Part shown: positions 18,492 through 27,945 of the stretch, piece after piece
Layout of the letters: each line of letters starts with the position of its first letter
Numbering within the stretch: the first letter of the stretch is position 1
Source: Mixta hanseatica
GTDB lineage: Bacteria > Pseudomonadota > Gammaproteobacteria > Enterobacterales > Enterobacteriaceae
DNA length: 64,000 nucleotides
Reading direction: 5' to 3'
Assembly (NCBI RefSeq): GCF_023517775.1
Contig: NZ_CP082904.1
Coordinates: 1,736,001-1,800,000 of the forward strand
The notes under the pieces: model-generated
Told to the model about the DNA's origin: nothing
Seen by the model: only the letters and a program-made list of their open reading frames with translations
Databases searched by the model: none
Made by a program: the position numbers and the translations under genes

Positions 18492-19412
18492 ATGACAGTA
18501 AAGATTGGGGTAGTGGGGTTGGGCGGTATTGCGCAAAAAGCCTGGTTGCCGGTGCTGGCGCAGGCCGACGGCTGGAGACTGATGGGCGGGTTTTCGCCCA
18601 ATCAGCAGAAGGCGCAAAAGATTTGCGACAGCTGGCGGATGCGCTGTTATGCACAGCTTGATGCGCTGGCCGCCGACTGTGACGCGGTATTTGTTCACAG
18701 CAGCACCGCCAGCCATTATCAGGTGGTGCGCACGCTGCTGGAGCAGGGCGTAGACGTTTGCGTGGATAAGCCGCTGGCGGAAACGCTGAGTGAAGCGGAG
18801 GCGCTGGTAGAGCTGGCGCATAAGCGCGGACGGAAACTGATGGTAGGCTTTAACCGCCGCTTTGCCCCGCGCTATCAGCAGCTTAAAGCGGCATTGCAGC
18901 AGCCGGCTTCCATCCGCATGGAGAAACACCGCAGCGACAGCGTCGGGCCGCATAATCTGCGTTTTACCTTGCTGGATGATTATCTGCACGTCGTGGATAC
19001 CGCGCTGTGGCTGGCGGAAGGTCAGGTCACGCTGCGTCACGGCGCCATCCAGACTACCGAAGCCGGCGAAATGTTATACGGCGAGCATCACTTTAGCGTG
19101 GGCGCGACCCAAATCACCACCAGCATGCACCGGCGCGCCGGTACGCAGCGCGAGTCGGTCACCGCGATTGCCGACGGCGGTGTCTGGCAGCTGGATGAGA
19201 TGCGTGAATGGCGACACGAGCGTCATGGCGAAACGCTTATTGAGGCGGTGCCGGCGTGGCAAACCACCCAGGCTCAGCGCGGTTTTGACGGCGCGGCGCG
19301 CCACTTTATCGCCTGCGTACAAAATCAGACAATGCCGGAAACCAGCGGCGAGCAGGCGCTAAAAGCCCAGCGCATCGTAGAAAAAATCTGGCGTGACCTT
19401 GAGCGTGAATAA
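18492..19412 (+). CDS. yceM: Gfo/Idh/MocA-family oxidoreductase YceM (MviM)
   Basis: Predicted NAD(P)-dependent dehydrogenase of 306 residues (E. coli YceM 307). The N-terminal Rossmann motif GVVGLGGIAQKAWLPVL begins at residue 6, followed by VFVHSSTASH and CVDKPLAE (the lysine is the usual active-site residue), and a C-terminal substrate domain with DDYLHVVDTALWL. The substrate is unknown. It precedes murJ, as in many enterobacteria where the pair was named mviMN, although a 123-bp gap separates them here. Confidence 0.92.
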   Translation: MTVKIGVVGLGGIAQKAWLPVLAQADGWRLMGGFSPNQQKAQKICDSWRMRCYAQLDALAADCDAVFVHSSTASHYQVVRTLLEQGVDVCVDKPLAETLSEAEALVELAHKRGRKLMVGFNRRFAPRYQQLKAALQQPASIRMEKHRSDSVGPHNLRFTLLDDYLHVVDTALWLAEGQVTLRHGAIQTTEAGEMLYGEHHFSVGATQITTSMHRRAGTQRESVTAIADGGVWQLDEMREWRHERHGETLIEAVPAWQTTQAQRGFDGAARHFIACVQNQTMPETSGEQALKAQRIVEKIWRDLERE

Positions 19413-19535
19413 CCTGCGGTAACAATCCTTTGTGGTTATTTCGCTGCGTATCGGTAGACTAACCGCCGGATCGGCCCGCCGCCGGTCCGCTATTGTCTGT
19501 TAACCGGATTGAATATTCAGGATGCGCAGTTAACC

Positions 19536-21074
19536 ATGAATTTGTTGAAATCCCTGGCAGCGGTCAGCTCAATGACGCTGTTTTCCCGCGTGCTGGGCTT
19601 TGCCCGTGATGCGATTGTGGCAAGAGTCTTCGGCGCCGGGATGGCTACCGATGCCTTTTTCGTCGCCTTTAAACTTCCCAACCTGCTGCGCCGTATCTTC
19701 GCGGAAGGCGCGTTCTCTCAAGCTTTTGTACCGATCCTTGCGGAATATAAAAGCAAGCAGGGGGAGGAAGCGACGCGCGTTTTCGTGGCGTATATCTCCG
19801 GCCTGTTAACGCTGGCGCTGGCGGTAATTACGTTCCTCGGCATGATTGCCGCGCCGTGGGTGATTATGATCACGGCGCCGGGCTTTGCCGATACCGCTGA
19901 TAAGTTTGCGCTGACCAGTAGCCTGCTGCGCATTACCTTTCCCTATATTTTCCTGATTTCGCTCGCCTCGTTGGTGGGGGCGATCCTGAATACCTGGAAC
20001 CGCTTCTCGGTACCGGCCTTTGCACCCACCTTATTAAATATCAGCATGATCGGCTTTGCGCTGTTCGGCGCGCCTCATTTCCATCCGCCGGTACTGGCGC
20101 TGGCGTGGGCGGTGGTGGTCGGCGGCGTACTGCAGCTTGGCTACCAGCTGCCGCACCTGAAAAAAATCGGCATGCTGGTGCTGCCGCGCCTGAACCTGAA
20201 AGATGCGGGCGTCTGGCGTGTGCTGCGCCAGATGGGACCGGCCATTCTCGGGGTGTCCGTTAGCCAGATTTCTCTGATTATCAATACCATCTTTGCCTCG
20301 TTCCTGGTTTCCGGCTCGGTCTCCTGGATGTACTACGCCGACCGCCTGATGGAGTTCCCTTCCGGCGTACTGGGCGTGGCGTTAGGCACTATTTTGCTGC
20401 CGTCGCTGTCGCGCAGCTTTGCCAGCGGCAACCATGCCGAGTATTCGCGCCTGATGGACTGGGGGTTGCGTCTTTGCTTCCTGCTGGCGCTGCCGAGCGC
20501 GGTGGCGCTGGGCATCTTGTCCGGCCCGCTGACCGTGGCGCTGTTTCAGTATGGGAAGTTCACCGCCTTTGACGCCGCTATGACGCAGCGAGCACTGATC
20601 GCCTATTCCGTCGGGCTAATGGGGCTGATTGTGGTTAAGGTGCTGGCGCCGGGCTTTTACTCGCGTCAGGATATTAAGACGCCGGTAAAAATCGCCATCG
20701 TCACGCTGATCGTGACGCAGCTGATGAACCTGGCCTTTATCGGACCGCTGAAACATGCCGGGCTGTCACTCTCTATTGGGCTGGCGGCCTGTCTGAACGG
20801 CGCGCTGCTTTACTGGCAGCTGCGTAAACAGCAGATCTTTCAGCCGCAGCCGGGCTGGACCGGCTTTCTCCTGCGCCTGATGGTGGCGGTGGTGGTGATG
20901 GCGGGCGTGCTGATCGCCATGATGATGGTGATGCCCGCATGGGATATAGGCGGCATGCCGTATCGTCTGGCGCGCCTGGCGGCAGTCTGTGCGGTAGGCG
21001 GCGGCGCTTACTTCGTGGTGCTGGGGCTGTTAGGCTTCCGACCAAAGGACTTCGCACGCCGCTCGGTAGCCTAA
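19536..21074 (+). CDS. murJ: Lipid II flippase MurJ
   Basis: Essential inner membrane flippase of the MOP superfamily (512 residues, E. coli 511) that moves lipid II to the periplasmic face for peptidoglycan synthesis; it has fourteen membrane spans. The start at 19536 gives the family N-terminus [20 protein letters not shown]; an upstream TTG nine codons earlier is in frame but without homology. The central arginine-rich segments [14 protein letters not shown] and [17 protein letters not shown] and the [20 protein letters not shown] stretch are conserved. Its ribosome-binding site is weak (AGGA about 13 bases upstream). Confidence 0.96.
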   Translation: MNLLKSLAAVSSMTLFSRVLGFARDAIVARVFGAGMATDAFFVAFKLPNLLRRIFAEGAFSQAFVPILAEYKSKQGEEATRVFVAYISGLLTLALAVITFLGMIAAPWVIMITAPGFADTADKFALTSSLLRITFPYIFLISLASLVGAILNTWNRFSVPAFAPTLLNISMIGFALFGAPHFHPPVLALAWAVVVGGVLQLGYQLPHLKKIGMLVLPRLNLKDAGVWRVLRQMGPAILGVSVSQISLIINTIFASFLVSGSVSWMYYADRLMEFPSGVLGVALGTILLPSLSRSFASGNHAEYSRLMDWGLRLCFLLALPSAVALGILSGPLTVALFQYGKFTAFDAAMTQRALIAYSVGLMGLIVVKVLAPGFYSRQDIKTPVKIAIVTLIVTQLMNLAFIGPLKHAGLSLSIGLAACLNGALLYWQLRKQQIFQPQPGWTGFLLRLMVAVVVMAGVLIAMMMVMPAWDIGGMPYRLARLAAVCAVGGGAYFVVLGLLGFRPKDFARRSVA

Positions 21075-21088
21075 TCGCAGACGCGCCA

Positions 21089-21159
21089 AACCCGCCGGAC
21101 GGTAAGCCGGTGGGTTAAGTGCGGTGTAGTTCAACCCGCCGGAGTCGATCCGGTGGGTT
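21089..21159. repeat. Two tandem hairpins between murJ and flgN
   Basis: Two near-copies of a 44-bp unit each contain the inverted repeat AACCCGCCGG / CCGGTGGGTT (21089-21098 with 21107-21116, and 21133-21142 with 21150-21159) followed by AAGTGCGG. No T run follows. They lie in the gap between convergent murJ and flgN and may work as a double 3' hairpin for either transcript. Confidence 0.75.
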
Positions 21160-21172
21160 AAGTGCGGAGGGA

Positions 21173-21604
21173 TTAAACGCGCCGCGAGGTAAAGCCGCCT
21201 GAAGTCGCCTGACCGTCCGGGCCGTAAAACGCCTGAGTCTGATGAGGTTTTAACAGCGCCAGCGCCTTATCGTTGTAAACCATCTGCTGATTTAACAGCA
21301 TCCCGTTATGGGTATTATTGTCGCGCAGCTGACGTGTGTGCTGCTCAATAGCCTGCCAGCGGCGAGCCAGCTCCGGCTGCGTACGATAGGGTGCCTGGAT
21401 ACGGTACTGTTTCTCTGATTCCCGCCGGATACCGTCAAGATAGTTCAGCGTGGTCAGCAGTGAACTTTTATCTTCGGTAATACGCTGTAGCAGGCTGCTG
21501 TTAATGAGGCCGGCAGAGAGCTGCTCGTGTTCTTCCTTCATTATATTGCTCAGCGAACCGAGCACTTCCTGCATTTTATCCAGCGCGGTAATCAGGCTAT
21601 TCAT
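21173..21604 (-). CDS. flgN: Flagellar export chaperone FlgN
   Basis: Cytosolic chaperone (143 residues; E. coli 138) for the hook-filament junction proteins FlgK and FlgL, which it keeps unfolded and delivers to the export gate. The protein is nearly all helical (LITALDKMQEVLGSLSNIMKEEHEQLS), and the C-terminal amphipathic part LLNQQMVYNDKALALL is the region that binds the FlgK/FlgL tails. It follows flgM by 5 bases and so is in the same transcript. The end (FTSRRV) lies against the twin hairpins. Confidence 0.92.
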   Translation of the reverse strand: MNSLITALDKMQEVLGSLSNIMKEEHEQLSAGLINSSLLQRITEDKSSLLTTLNYLDGIRRESEKQYRIQAPYRTQPELARRWQAIEQHTRQLRDNNTHNGMLLNQQMVYNDKALALLKPHQTQAFYGPDGQATSGGFTSRRV

Positions 21605-21609
21605 AGCGG

Positions 21610-21909
21610 TTATTTATCCTGTAAATAAGATTTCGCTTCCTGAATCAGGGCATCGGCGATTTTGCCGGTATCCATTTTCAGTTCGCCATTGCGAATGGCG
21701 GTTTTCAGTTGCTCCACGCGGGCAGTATTAATGTCTTTACTGTCTGCGGTCATCAGCTGGGACTGCGCACCGCTCAGGCTAACCTGCGCGGCGCTGGCAG
21801 GCGCCTTAGGGCTGCTGGTCTGACGAACCTTTGCTGCGCCGTTATCGTTAGTTTCACGTGGCTGAACGGTGCTGACGGGCTGCGTAGCTTTAGTTTTGTC
21901 GATGCTCAT
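21610..21909 (-). CDS. flgM: Anti-sigma-28 factor FlgM
   Basis: Small secreted anti-sigma factor (99 residues; E. coli 97) that holds FliA inactive until the hook is finished and FlgM is exported. The N-terminus is disordered and polar, as expected for the export signal; the C-terminal half ([32 protein letters not shown]) is the FliA-binding helix pair. AGGAG lies seven bases before the ATG. It has its own sigma-28 promoter in the gap after flgA, so its level rises late. Confidence 0.95.
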   Translation of the reverse strand: MSIDKTKATQPVSTVQPRETNDNGAAKVRQTSSPKAPASAAQVSLSGAQSQLMTADSKDINTARVEQLKTAIRNGELKMDTGKIADALIQEAKSYLQDK

Positions 21910-21979
21910 GGTCTGGCTCCTGTAAGTTCAGGCATTAATGCAGCCTGATAGGCAAAGAGTACAATGTATGTTGATCCCA

Positions 21980-22006
21980 CTATCGGCAACTCAACAGCCA
22001 TCTTTA
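21980..22006 (-). promoter_or_regulatory. Sigma-28 (FliA) promoter of flgMN
   Basis: On the minus strand TAAAGATG, an 11-base spacer and GCCGATAG match the FliA consensus TAAAGTTT-N11-GCCGATAA closely. It lies about 70 bases upstream of the flgM start. Confidence 0.85.
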
Positions 22007-22011
22007 GCAGT

Positions 22012-22671
22012 TTATAGAGATATAAGAATATTCCCATCCGCACTCACATTGCCACTTACTATCTGCCCATTCCCCATGCGCACCCGCACCCGTTGCAGCG
22101 CGGTGGCGTTATTCAATGCGCGCCCCTCGCTGCTCACGTTAAAACCATCGCCCTGAGCGATCACGATGACCGGCTGACCCGCCTTTACCCGCCAGGCCTG
22201 ACGCACCATCGAGAGGGTTAACGGCTGATCCGGTAAAATATCGCGTACGCTTACAGCATCCGTTATTTGTTGCGCATCCAGCACCGCCCGCGCAGGCAGG
22301 GTATCCAGTCGTCCTTGCTTAATCTGGATGTCACCGACGGTTAAGGCGGTACCACGTGGAATTTGACGACTGGCGACCACATACTCGCCGGTTACCTGCA
22401 CCTCTACCTGCAGAAAGCGCCGCTCGCGATCGCAGGTCGCCGCCACGCTCATATTGCCCCATAAACGACTGTTGCCCGGCAGGCTGAACTGCGGGTTCGC
22501 GCACGGCGGCCACTGTTGCTGTGGGGTGCGTATCGCCACATTCATTCCGGCGGCATGCAGCGGGTCGCGCGTTTTAAAGAACTGGTTGAGCTGCGCCGCA
22601 AGATCGTCCGCCCGTACCGGCATTACCAGTAAGGTTAGCATCGCACCCAGCCACCATCTCATTACCCGCAT
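22012..22671 (-). CDS. flgA: Flagella basal body P-ring formation protein FlgA
   Basis: Periplasmic chaperone (219 residues, E. coli 219) that helps FlgI assemble into the P ring. It has an N-terminal signal peptide (RWWLGAMLTLLVMPVRA-D) and a C-terminal SAF-type domain where VVASRQIPRGTALTVGDIQ and QAWRVKAGQPVIVIAQGDGFNVSSEGRAL are diagnostic. It is divergent from flgB, with the FlhDC box in between, and reads into flgM. Its two internal cysteines (CANPQ and ATC) fit a disulfide in the mature protein. Confidence 0.93.
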   Translation of the reverse strand: MRVMRWWLGAMLTLLVMPVRADDLAAQLNQFFKTRDPLHAAGMNVAIRTPQQQWPPCANPQFSLPGNSRLWGNMSVAATCDRERRFLQVEVQVTGEYVVASRQIPRGTALTVGDIQIKQGRLDTLPARAVLDAQQITDAVSVRDILPDQPLTLSMVRQAWRVKAGQPVIVIAQGDGFNVSSEGRALNNATALQRVRVRMGNGQIVSGNVSADGNILISL

Positions 22672-22728
22672 CTTATCTATCCCCGCTCTGACTTATGGCG
22701 CTGATTCTACCCGCGCGGGCAATTTTTC

Positions 22729-22771
22729 AAGGCAAAAAATAGCGATGCTTTTTAGCGCTATTCCAGCGATA
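22729..22771. promoter_or_regulatory. FlhDC box between flgA and flgB
   Basis: AAGGCAAAAAATAGCG, then an 11-base spacer, then CGCTATTCCAGCGATAG form the two inverted half-sites of the flagellar master regulator FlhD4C2 (consensus half AATGGCNNAAATAGCG, spacer about 11). It can activate flgAMN and flgB-L as middle (class II) genes. Confidence 0.8.
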
Positions 22772-22827
22772 GCTTTCGCGCCGCCCGATTATGCTGACAG
22801 CTCAAAATTTCACTTCCGGAGGAAAGC

Positions 22828-23241
22828 ATGCTCGACAAACTGGATGCAGCTCTGCAGTTCGGCACCGAAGCGCTCAATCTGCGGGCTCAGCGTCAGGAAA
22901 TCCTGGCATCCAACATCGCCAACGCTGATACGCCAGGCTACCAGGCCCGCGATATCGATTTTGCCAGCGAGCTTAACCGCGCGCTGGAGAAAGGGCGGGC
23001 GCAGGGATCTGGCCTGTCGCTGGCGGTGACGTCGGCACGCCACATTCCCGCGCAGACCGCGACGCCGCCGTCCATGGATCTGCTGTATCGCATTCCCGAT
23101 CAGCCGTCGATGGATGGCAACACGGTCGATATGGACCGTGAGCGTACGCAGTTTGCAGATAACAGCCTGAAATACCAAACCGACCTCACGCTTATCAGCA
23201 GCCAGATAAAAGGCATGATGAACGTGCTGCAGGGACAATAA
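22828..23241 (+). CDS. flgB: Flagellar basal-body rod protein FlgB
   Basis: Proximal rod subunit (137 residues; E. coli 138), exported by the flagellar type III apparatus without a cleaved signal. The N-terminal rod motif [21 protein letters not shown] is complete and the C-terminal coiled-coil segment ([28 protein letters not shown]) is present. GGAGGAAAG precedes the ATG. It is the first gene of the long plus-strand operon, and flgC begins 3 bases after its stop. Confidence 0.95.
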   Translation: MLDKLDAALQFGTEALNLRAQRQEILASNIANADTPGYQARDIDFASELNRALEKGRAQGSGLSLAVTSARHIPAQTATPPSMDLLYRIPDQPSMDGNTVDMDRERTQFADNSLKYQTDLTLISSQIKGMMNVLQGQ

Positions 23242-23244
23242 CCG

Positions 23245-23649
23245 ATGGCACTGCTTAATATTTTTGATATCGCCGGTTCGGCGATGGCTGCACAGTCACA
23301 GCGTTTAAACGTGGCCGCCAGTAACCTGGCTAACGCCGATAGCGTTACCGGTCCTGATGGCCAACCTTATGTCGCCAAACAAGTGGTGTTCCAGGTAGAT
23401 GCCGCGCCGGGACAGGCTACCGGCGGCGTACGCGTTGCCCAGGTGGTGGAAGATCAGAGCCCGGCGAAGCTGGTGTTTGATCCGGGCAATCCGCTGGCGG
23501 ACGCCAAGGGCTACGTCAAGATGCCAAACGTCGATGTGGTCAGCGAGACGGTCAATAGCATGGCGGCGTCACGCAGCTATCAGGCGAACGTTGAAGTGCT
23601 GAACACCGTCAAGTCAATGATGATGAAAACCCTGACCATCGGTCAATAA
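23245..23649 (+). CDS. flgC: Flagellar basal-body rod protein FlgC
   Basis: Proximal rod subunit (134 residues, E. coli 134). It shows the N-terminal rod motif [18 protein letters not shown], the family segment [38 protein letters not shown] near the C-terminus, and a short variable middle domain (residues 45-80). Together with FlgB and FlgF it continues the rod between the MS ring and FlgG. It ends 12 bases before flgD. Confidence 0.96.
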   Translation: MALLNIFDIAGSAMAAQSQRLNVAASNLANADSVTGPDGQPYVAKQVVFQVDAAPGQATGGVRVAQVVEDQSPAKLVFDPGNPLADAKGYVKMPNVDVVSETVNSMAASRSYQANVEVLNTVKSMMMKTLTIGQ

Positions 23650-23661
23650 CGGAGAATAACC

Positions 23662-24336
23662 ATGGGCTTAGCCGTTGGCGTAAATGAAAAGATCGATCCC
23701 AGTGTACTAACCAATACCACTGGCGCATCGAACAGTAGTAGCGCAACCGATCTACAAAGTAACTTTTTGACGCTGCTGGTGGCGCAGTTAAAAAACCAGG
23801 ATCCGACCAATCCGATGGAGAACAACGAGCTGACCACGCAGCTGGCGCAGATCAATACCGTAAGCGGTATCGAGAAGCTGAACACCACGCTGGGTTCGAT
23901 CTCGGGTCAGATCAATAGCAATCAATCGGTGCAGGCGTCTACCCTGATCGGCCACGGCGTCATGGTGCCGGGCAGCCAGATCCTGACCGGCAAAGGCGAG
24001 ACGACGCCGTTTGGCGTTGAGTTGACGCGTGCCTCAACTTCCACGACCGCCACCATTACCGATGGCAGCGGCAAAGTGATGCGGACCATTGACCTCGGCA
24101 AACTGACCGCCGGCGTGCATACCTTCGCATGGGACGGCACCTTAACGGACGGCACCACCGCACCGGACGGCAAATATAACGTTTCCATCGCCGCCAGCGA
24201 CGGAACGGAGCAGCTGGTGGCGCAGCCACTGAATTACGCCTTAGTGAACGGTGTGACCACCGATTCCAGCGGGGCAATACTCGACCTCGGGACGATGGGC
24301 ACTTCCACGCTCGATAAAATTCGTCAGATTCTCTGA
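23662..24336 (+). CDS. flgD: Flagellar hook assembly scaffold protein FlgD
   Basis: Hook cap protein (224 residues; E. coli 231) that sits at the growing hook tip, folds FlgE subunits in place and is shed when FlgK arrives. The N-terminal part has the export and core signature NFLTLLVAQLKNQDPTNPMENNELTTQLAQINTVSGIEKLN. The remainder is the FlgD Ig-like/Tudor region (TFAWDGTLTDGTTAPDGKYNVSIAA). GGAG lies eight bases before the ATG. It is the third gene of the operon. Confidence 0.95.
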   Translation: MGLAVGVNEKIDPSVLTNTTGASNSSSATDLQSNFLTLLVAQLKNQDPTNPMENNELTTQLAQINTVSGIEKLNTTLGSISGQINSNQSVQASTLIGHGVMVPGSQILTGKGETTPFGVELTRASTSTTATITDGSGKVMRTIDLGKLTAGVHTFAWDGTLTDGTTAPDGKYNVSIAASDGTEQLVAQPLNYALVNGVTTDSSGAILDLGTMGTSTLDKIRQIL

Positions 24337-24365
24337 TACGACACTAATTTACTCAGGAGTGACAC

Positions 24366-25565
24366 ATGGGCTTTTCACAAGCGGTCAGCGGTTTAAACGC
24401 GGCCTCCAGTAACCTCGACGTTATCGGCAACAACATTTCTAACTCGGCGACGGCGGGCTTCAAATCCAGCACCGTCTCTTTTGCTGACATGTTCGCCGGT
24501 TCAAAAGTCGGTATGGGTGTAAAAGTGGCGGGCGTGATTCAGGACTTTAACGACGGCACCACCACCACCACCAGCCGTGGGCTTGACGTGGCTATCAGCC
24601 AGCAGGGCTTTTTCCGTATGGCGGACGACAGCGGCGCGGTTTACTACAGCCGTAACGGTCAGTTCACGCTGGATGAGAACCGCAACATCGTCAACATGCA
24701 GGGTATGAAGCTGACCGGCTATCCGGTAGCAGGCACCCCGCCGACCGTACAGACCGGCGCCAACCCGGTAGCGCTCAGCGTGCCGACTACCCAGATGACT
24801 GCCCGCGCCACCACCAACGGTGCGCTGATCGCCAACCTGAACTCATCTGACGGCACCAAAGTTGACGCGGACTTCGACAGCACCGACGCCACCAGCTACA
24901 ACGCCAAGTCTTCAATGACGACGTATGACTCGCTGGGTAACGCGCACACTATCGACCTGTACTTCGTGAAAACGGCGGACAACAGCTGGAACGTGCATCC
25001 GATCGATTCCAGCAGCGGCGCCACTACTACGCCGTTCACCATGAGCTTTAACCCTAACGGCGTAATGACCTCCGCCACCAGCCAGACCATTTCAATGGGC
25101 GCGCTGAACGGCTCTAACGCGCAGACCTTTACGCTGGATTTGACCGGCAGTATGCAGCAGAACACCGGCGCCAACACTTTTGGCAACCCGACGCAGGATG
25201 GTTACAAGCCGGGCGACCTGGTGAGCTACCAGATCAATGACGACGGCACGGTAGTAGGCAGCTACTCCAACGAAAAAACCCAGGTGCTGGGCCAGATCGT
25301 GCTGGCGAACTTCGCTAACGCCGAAGGCCTGAAATCTGAAGGCAACAACGTTTGGTCATCCACGGCCTCTTCTGGTCAGCCGCTGATCGGTCTGGCTGGC
25401 ACCGGTAACCTTGGCACCCTGACCGCAGGCGCGCTGGAGTCTTCCAACGTCGACCTGAGTAAAGAACTGGTGAACATGATCGTGGCGCAGCGTAACTACC
25501 AGTCGAACGCGCAGACCATCAAAACCCAGGATCAGATCCTCAACACGCTGGTTAACCTGCGTTAA
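24366..25565 (+). CDS. flgE: Flagellar hook protein FlgE
   Basis: Hook subunit (399 residues; E. coli 402). The D0 rod-type ends are seen at the N-terminus (GLNAASSNLDVIGNNISNSATAGFKSS) and C-terminus (LSKELVNMIVAQRNYQSNAQTIKTQDQILNTL). The central D1/D2 domains (about residues 70-355) contain GFFRMADDSGAVYYSRNGQF and SSMTTYDSLGNAHTIDLYFV. About 120 copies polymerise outside the cell under the FlgD cap. AGGAG precedes the start after a 29-base gap from flgD. Confidence 0.96.
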   Translation: MGFSQAVSGLNAASSNLDVIGNNISNSATAGFKSSTVSFADMFAGSKVGMGVKVAGVIQDFNDGTTTTTSRGLDVAISQQGFFRMADDSGAVYYSRNGQFTLDENRNIVNMQGMKLTGYPVAGTPPTVQTGANPVALSVPTTQMTARATTNGALIANLNSSDGTKVDADFDSTDATSYNAKSSMTTYDSLGNAHTIDLYFVKTADNSWNVHPIDSSSGATTTPFTMSFNPNGVMTSATSQTISMGALNGSNAQTFTLDLTGSMQQNTGANTFGNPTQDGYKPGDLVSYQINDDGTVVGSYSNEKTQVLGQIVLANFANAEGLKSEGNNVWSSTASSGQPLIGLAGTGNLGTLTAGALESSNVDLSKELVNMIVAQRNYQSNAQTIKTQDQILNTLVNLR

Positions 25566-25586
25566 TACGGCTGACGGGAGAGCGCT

Positions 25587-26345
25587 ATGGATCACGCTAT
25601 TTATACCGCCATGGGCGCGGCAAGCCAGACGCTCAATATGCAGGCGGTGACGGCCAACAACCTGGCCAACGCCTCAACGCCCGGTTTTCGCGCGCAGCTC
25701 AATGCGCTGCGTGCGGTACCGGTAGAAGGCTTATCGCTGCCGACGCGTACGCTGGTTACCGCCTCGACGCCGGGATCCGATATGACGCAGGGCGCGCTCG
25801 ATTATACGCAGCGCTCGCTTGACGTCGCGGTCCAGCAGGATGGCTGGCTGGCGGTACAAACGGCAGATGGCACCGAAGCTTATACCCGCAACGGTAATAT
25901 GCAGATTAGCCCCACCGGCGAGCTGACCATTCAGGGTCACCCGGTGATGGGCGACGGCGGTCCGATTGCGGTGCCGCAGGCGGCAGAAATTACGATTGCG
26001 GCTGACGGCACCATTACCGCGCTGAATCCGGGCGATGAGCCCAACGCGACGGTGCAGCTGGGGCGGTTGAAGCTGGTGAAGGCGACCGGGCAGGAAGTGG
26101 TACGCGGCGATGACGGGCTGTTTCGTCTGAACCCGGCGGCCCAGGCCCAGCGCGGCGCGACGCTGCAAAACGACCCGACGGTGCAGGTGATGCCCGGGGT
26201 ACTGGAAGGCAGCAACGTGAAGCCGGTCGAAACCATGGTTGACATGATTGCCAACGCCCGCCGCTTTGAGATGCAGATGAAAGTCATCTCCAGCGTCGAT
26301 GAAAACGAACAACGCGCCAACCAGCTGCTCAATATGAGCAGCTAA
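25587..26345 (+). CDS. flgF: Flagellar basal-body rod protein FlgF
   Basis: Rod subunit (252 residues; E. coli 251) that joins the proximal rod to FlgG. The sequence opens [37 protein letters not shown], typical of FlgF, and ends with [35 protein letters not shown]. The middle is a D1 domain with [21 protein letters not shown]. It is followed by flgG after 17 bases. A ribosome-binding site GGGAG is eight bases upstream. Confidence 0.95.
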   Translation: MDHAIYTAMGAASQTLNMQAVTANNLANASTPGFRAQLNALRAVPVEGLSLPTRTLVTASTPGSDMTQGALDYTQRSLDVAVQQDGWLAVQTADGTEAYTRNGNMQISPTGELTIQGHPVMGDGGPIAVPQAAEITIAADGTITALNPGDEPNATVQLGRLKLVKATGQEVVRGDDGLFRLNPAAQAQRGATLQNDPTVQVMPGVLEGSNVKPVETMVDMIANARRFEMQMKVISSVDENEQRANQLLNMSS

Positions 26346-26362
26346 GGCAAGAGGAAAACAGC

Positions 26363-27145
26363 ATGATCAGTTCCTTATGGATCGCCAAAACCGGTCTTGA
26401 CGCCCAGCAAACCAATATGGACGTCATCTCCAACAACCTGGCAAACGTCAGCACCAATGGCTTTAAACGTTCACGTGCGGTATTTGAAGATTTGATGTAT
26501 CAGACCATGCGTCAGCCGGGCGCTCAGTCTTCTGAGCAAACCACGCTGCCGTCTGGCCTGCAGATCGGTACCGGCGTGCGTCCGGTTTCTACCGAGCGTC
26601 TGCATACCCAGGGCAACCTGTCGAAAACCGACAACTCGAAAGATGTGGCGATTAACGGACAGGGCTTTTTCCAGGTGCAGATGCCGGACGGCACCGCGGC
26701 CTATACCCGCGACGGCTCGTTCCAGGTGGATCAAAACGGTCAGCTGGTGACCAACGCCGGTTTCCCGGTGCAGCCCGGTATCACTATTCCCGCCAACTCC
26801 CTGAGCATCTCTATTGGGCGTGACGGCGTGGTGAGCGTGACCCAGCAGGGTCAGGCGCAGCCGGTACAGGTTGGGCAGCTGACGCTGAGCACCTTTATGA
26901 ACGATACCGGCCTCGAAAGCATGGGTGAAAACCTCTACAAGGAAACTCAGGCTTCCGGCGCACCGACTGACAGCACCCCCGGCCTGAACGGCGCCGGCCT
27001 GCTGTATCAGGGTTATGTTGAAACCTCTAACGTCAACGTGGCGGAAGAGCTGGTCAGCATGATCCAGACGCAGCGCGCTTATGAAATCAACAGTAAAGCC
27101 ATTACCACCTCCGATCAGATGTTGCAGAAACTGACGCAGGTATAA
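26363..27145 (+). CDS. flgG: Flagellar basal-body rod protein FlgG
   Basis: Distal rod subunit (260 residues, E. coli 260), the part of the rod that passes through the P and L rings. N-terminal [35 protein letters not shown] and C-terminal [36 protein letters not shown] are characteristic, as is the FlgG-specific stretch around residues 46-63 ([19 protein letters not shown]) that makes the rod straight. It is followed by a hairpin and a longer gap before flgH. Confidence 0.97.
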   Translation: MISSLWIAKTGLDAQQTNMDVISNNLANVSTNGFKRSRAVFEDLMYQTMRQPGAQSSEQTTLPSGLQIGTGVRPVSTERLHTQGNLSKTDNSKDVAINGQGFFQVQMPDGTAAYTRDGSFQVDQNGQLVTNAGFPVQPGITIPANSLSISIGRDGVVSVTQQGQAQPVQVGQLTLSTFMNDTGLESMGENLYKETQASGAPTDSTPGLNGAGLLYQGYVETSNVNVAEELVSMIQTQRAYEINSKAITTSDQMLQKLTQV

Positions 27146-27172
27146 GGGTAGTAAGCGCGCTCAGACGCGGAC

Positions 27173-27194
27173 TGGCGGAGCTGTGGCTCCGCCA
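27173..27194 (+). terminator. Hairpin between flgG and flgH
   Basis: A perfect 9-bp inverted repeat (TGGCGGAGC / GCTCCGCCA, loop TGTG) lies in the largest gap of the early operon. The sequence after it is AT-rich but not a T run, so it more likely stabilises or partially attenuates the transcript than ends it. Confidence 0.6.
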
Positions 27195-27231
27195 AATTAA
27201 ATTAAATGATGCAATGAAAGGTATACACGTC

Positions 27232-27936
27232 GTGGCGAAGCAATTCACTCTTAAGCCTGGACATTTGGTTATCGCAGCAATGCTGATGACACTTAACGGT
27301 TGCGCCCTTGTTCCCCGTACACCGCTGGTCACCGGCCCGACAACGGCTCAGCCGATGCCTGCTTCGCCGCCCGTGGTTAACGGTTCTATTTTCCAGGGGG
27401 TGATGCCGATGAACTACGGCTATCAGCCTCTGTTCGAGGATCGTCGTCCGCGCAATATCGGCGACACGCTGACAATCGTGCTGCAGGAAAACGTCAGCGC
27501 CAGCAAAAGCTCCTCAGCTAACGCCAGCCGTGACGGTAGCGCCAGCCTTGGCCTGACCGCGGTGCCGCGCGCCCTTGAAGGGCTGCTGGGCGGCGATAAA
27601 ACCACAATGAGCGGCGAAGGCAAAAATGATTTCGCAGGTAAAGGCGGTGCGTCGGCCAACAACACCTTTACCGGCACCATTACCGTTACCGTCAATCAGG
27701 TGCTGCCGAACGGCAACCTGAATGTGGTCGGTGAGAAACAGATTGAGATTAACCAGGGCACCGAATTTATTCGCTTCTCTGGCGTGGTCAACCCGCGCAC
27801 CATCAGCGGCAACAACAGCGTGGTTTCCACGCAGGTGGCAGATGCCCGTATCGAATATGTCGGTAACGGTTATATCAACGAAGCGCAGAACATGGGTTGG
27901 CTGCAGCGCTTCTTCCTGAACATCTCACCGATGTAA
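27232..27936 (+). CDS. flgH: Flagellar L-ring protein FlgH (lipoprotein)
   Basis: Outer membrane lipoprotein forming the L ring (about 234 residues; E. coli 232). The type II signal peptide has the lipobox LNGC, followed by ALVPRTPLV, and the family core [42 protein letters not shown] is intact. The GTG at 27232 is chosen because AAAGG lies ten bases upstream and the resulting signal peptide has normal length; an ATG six codons earlier (27214) is possible but has no ribosome-binding site. The C-terminus is [15 protein letters not shown]. Confidence 0.93.
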   Translation: MAKQFTLKPGHLVIAAMLMTLNGCALVPRTPLVTGPTTAQPMPASPPVVNGSIFQGVMPMNYGYQPLFEDRRPRNIGDTLTIVLQENVSASKSSSANASRDGSASLGLTAVPRALEGLLGGDKTTMSGEGKNDFAGKGGASANNTFTGTITVTVNQVLPNGNLNVVGEKQIEINQGTEFIRFSGVVNPRTISGNNSVVSTQVADARIEYVGNGYINEAQNMGWLQRFFLNISPM

Positions 27937-27945
27937 GAGGCTTTT

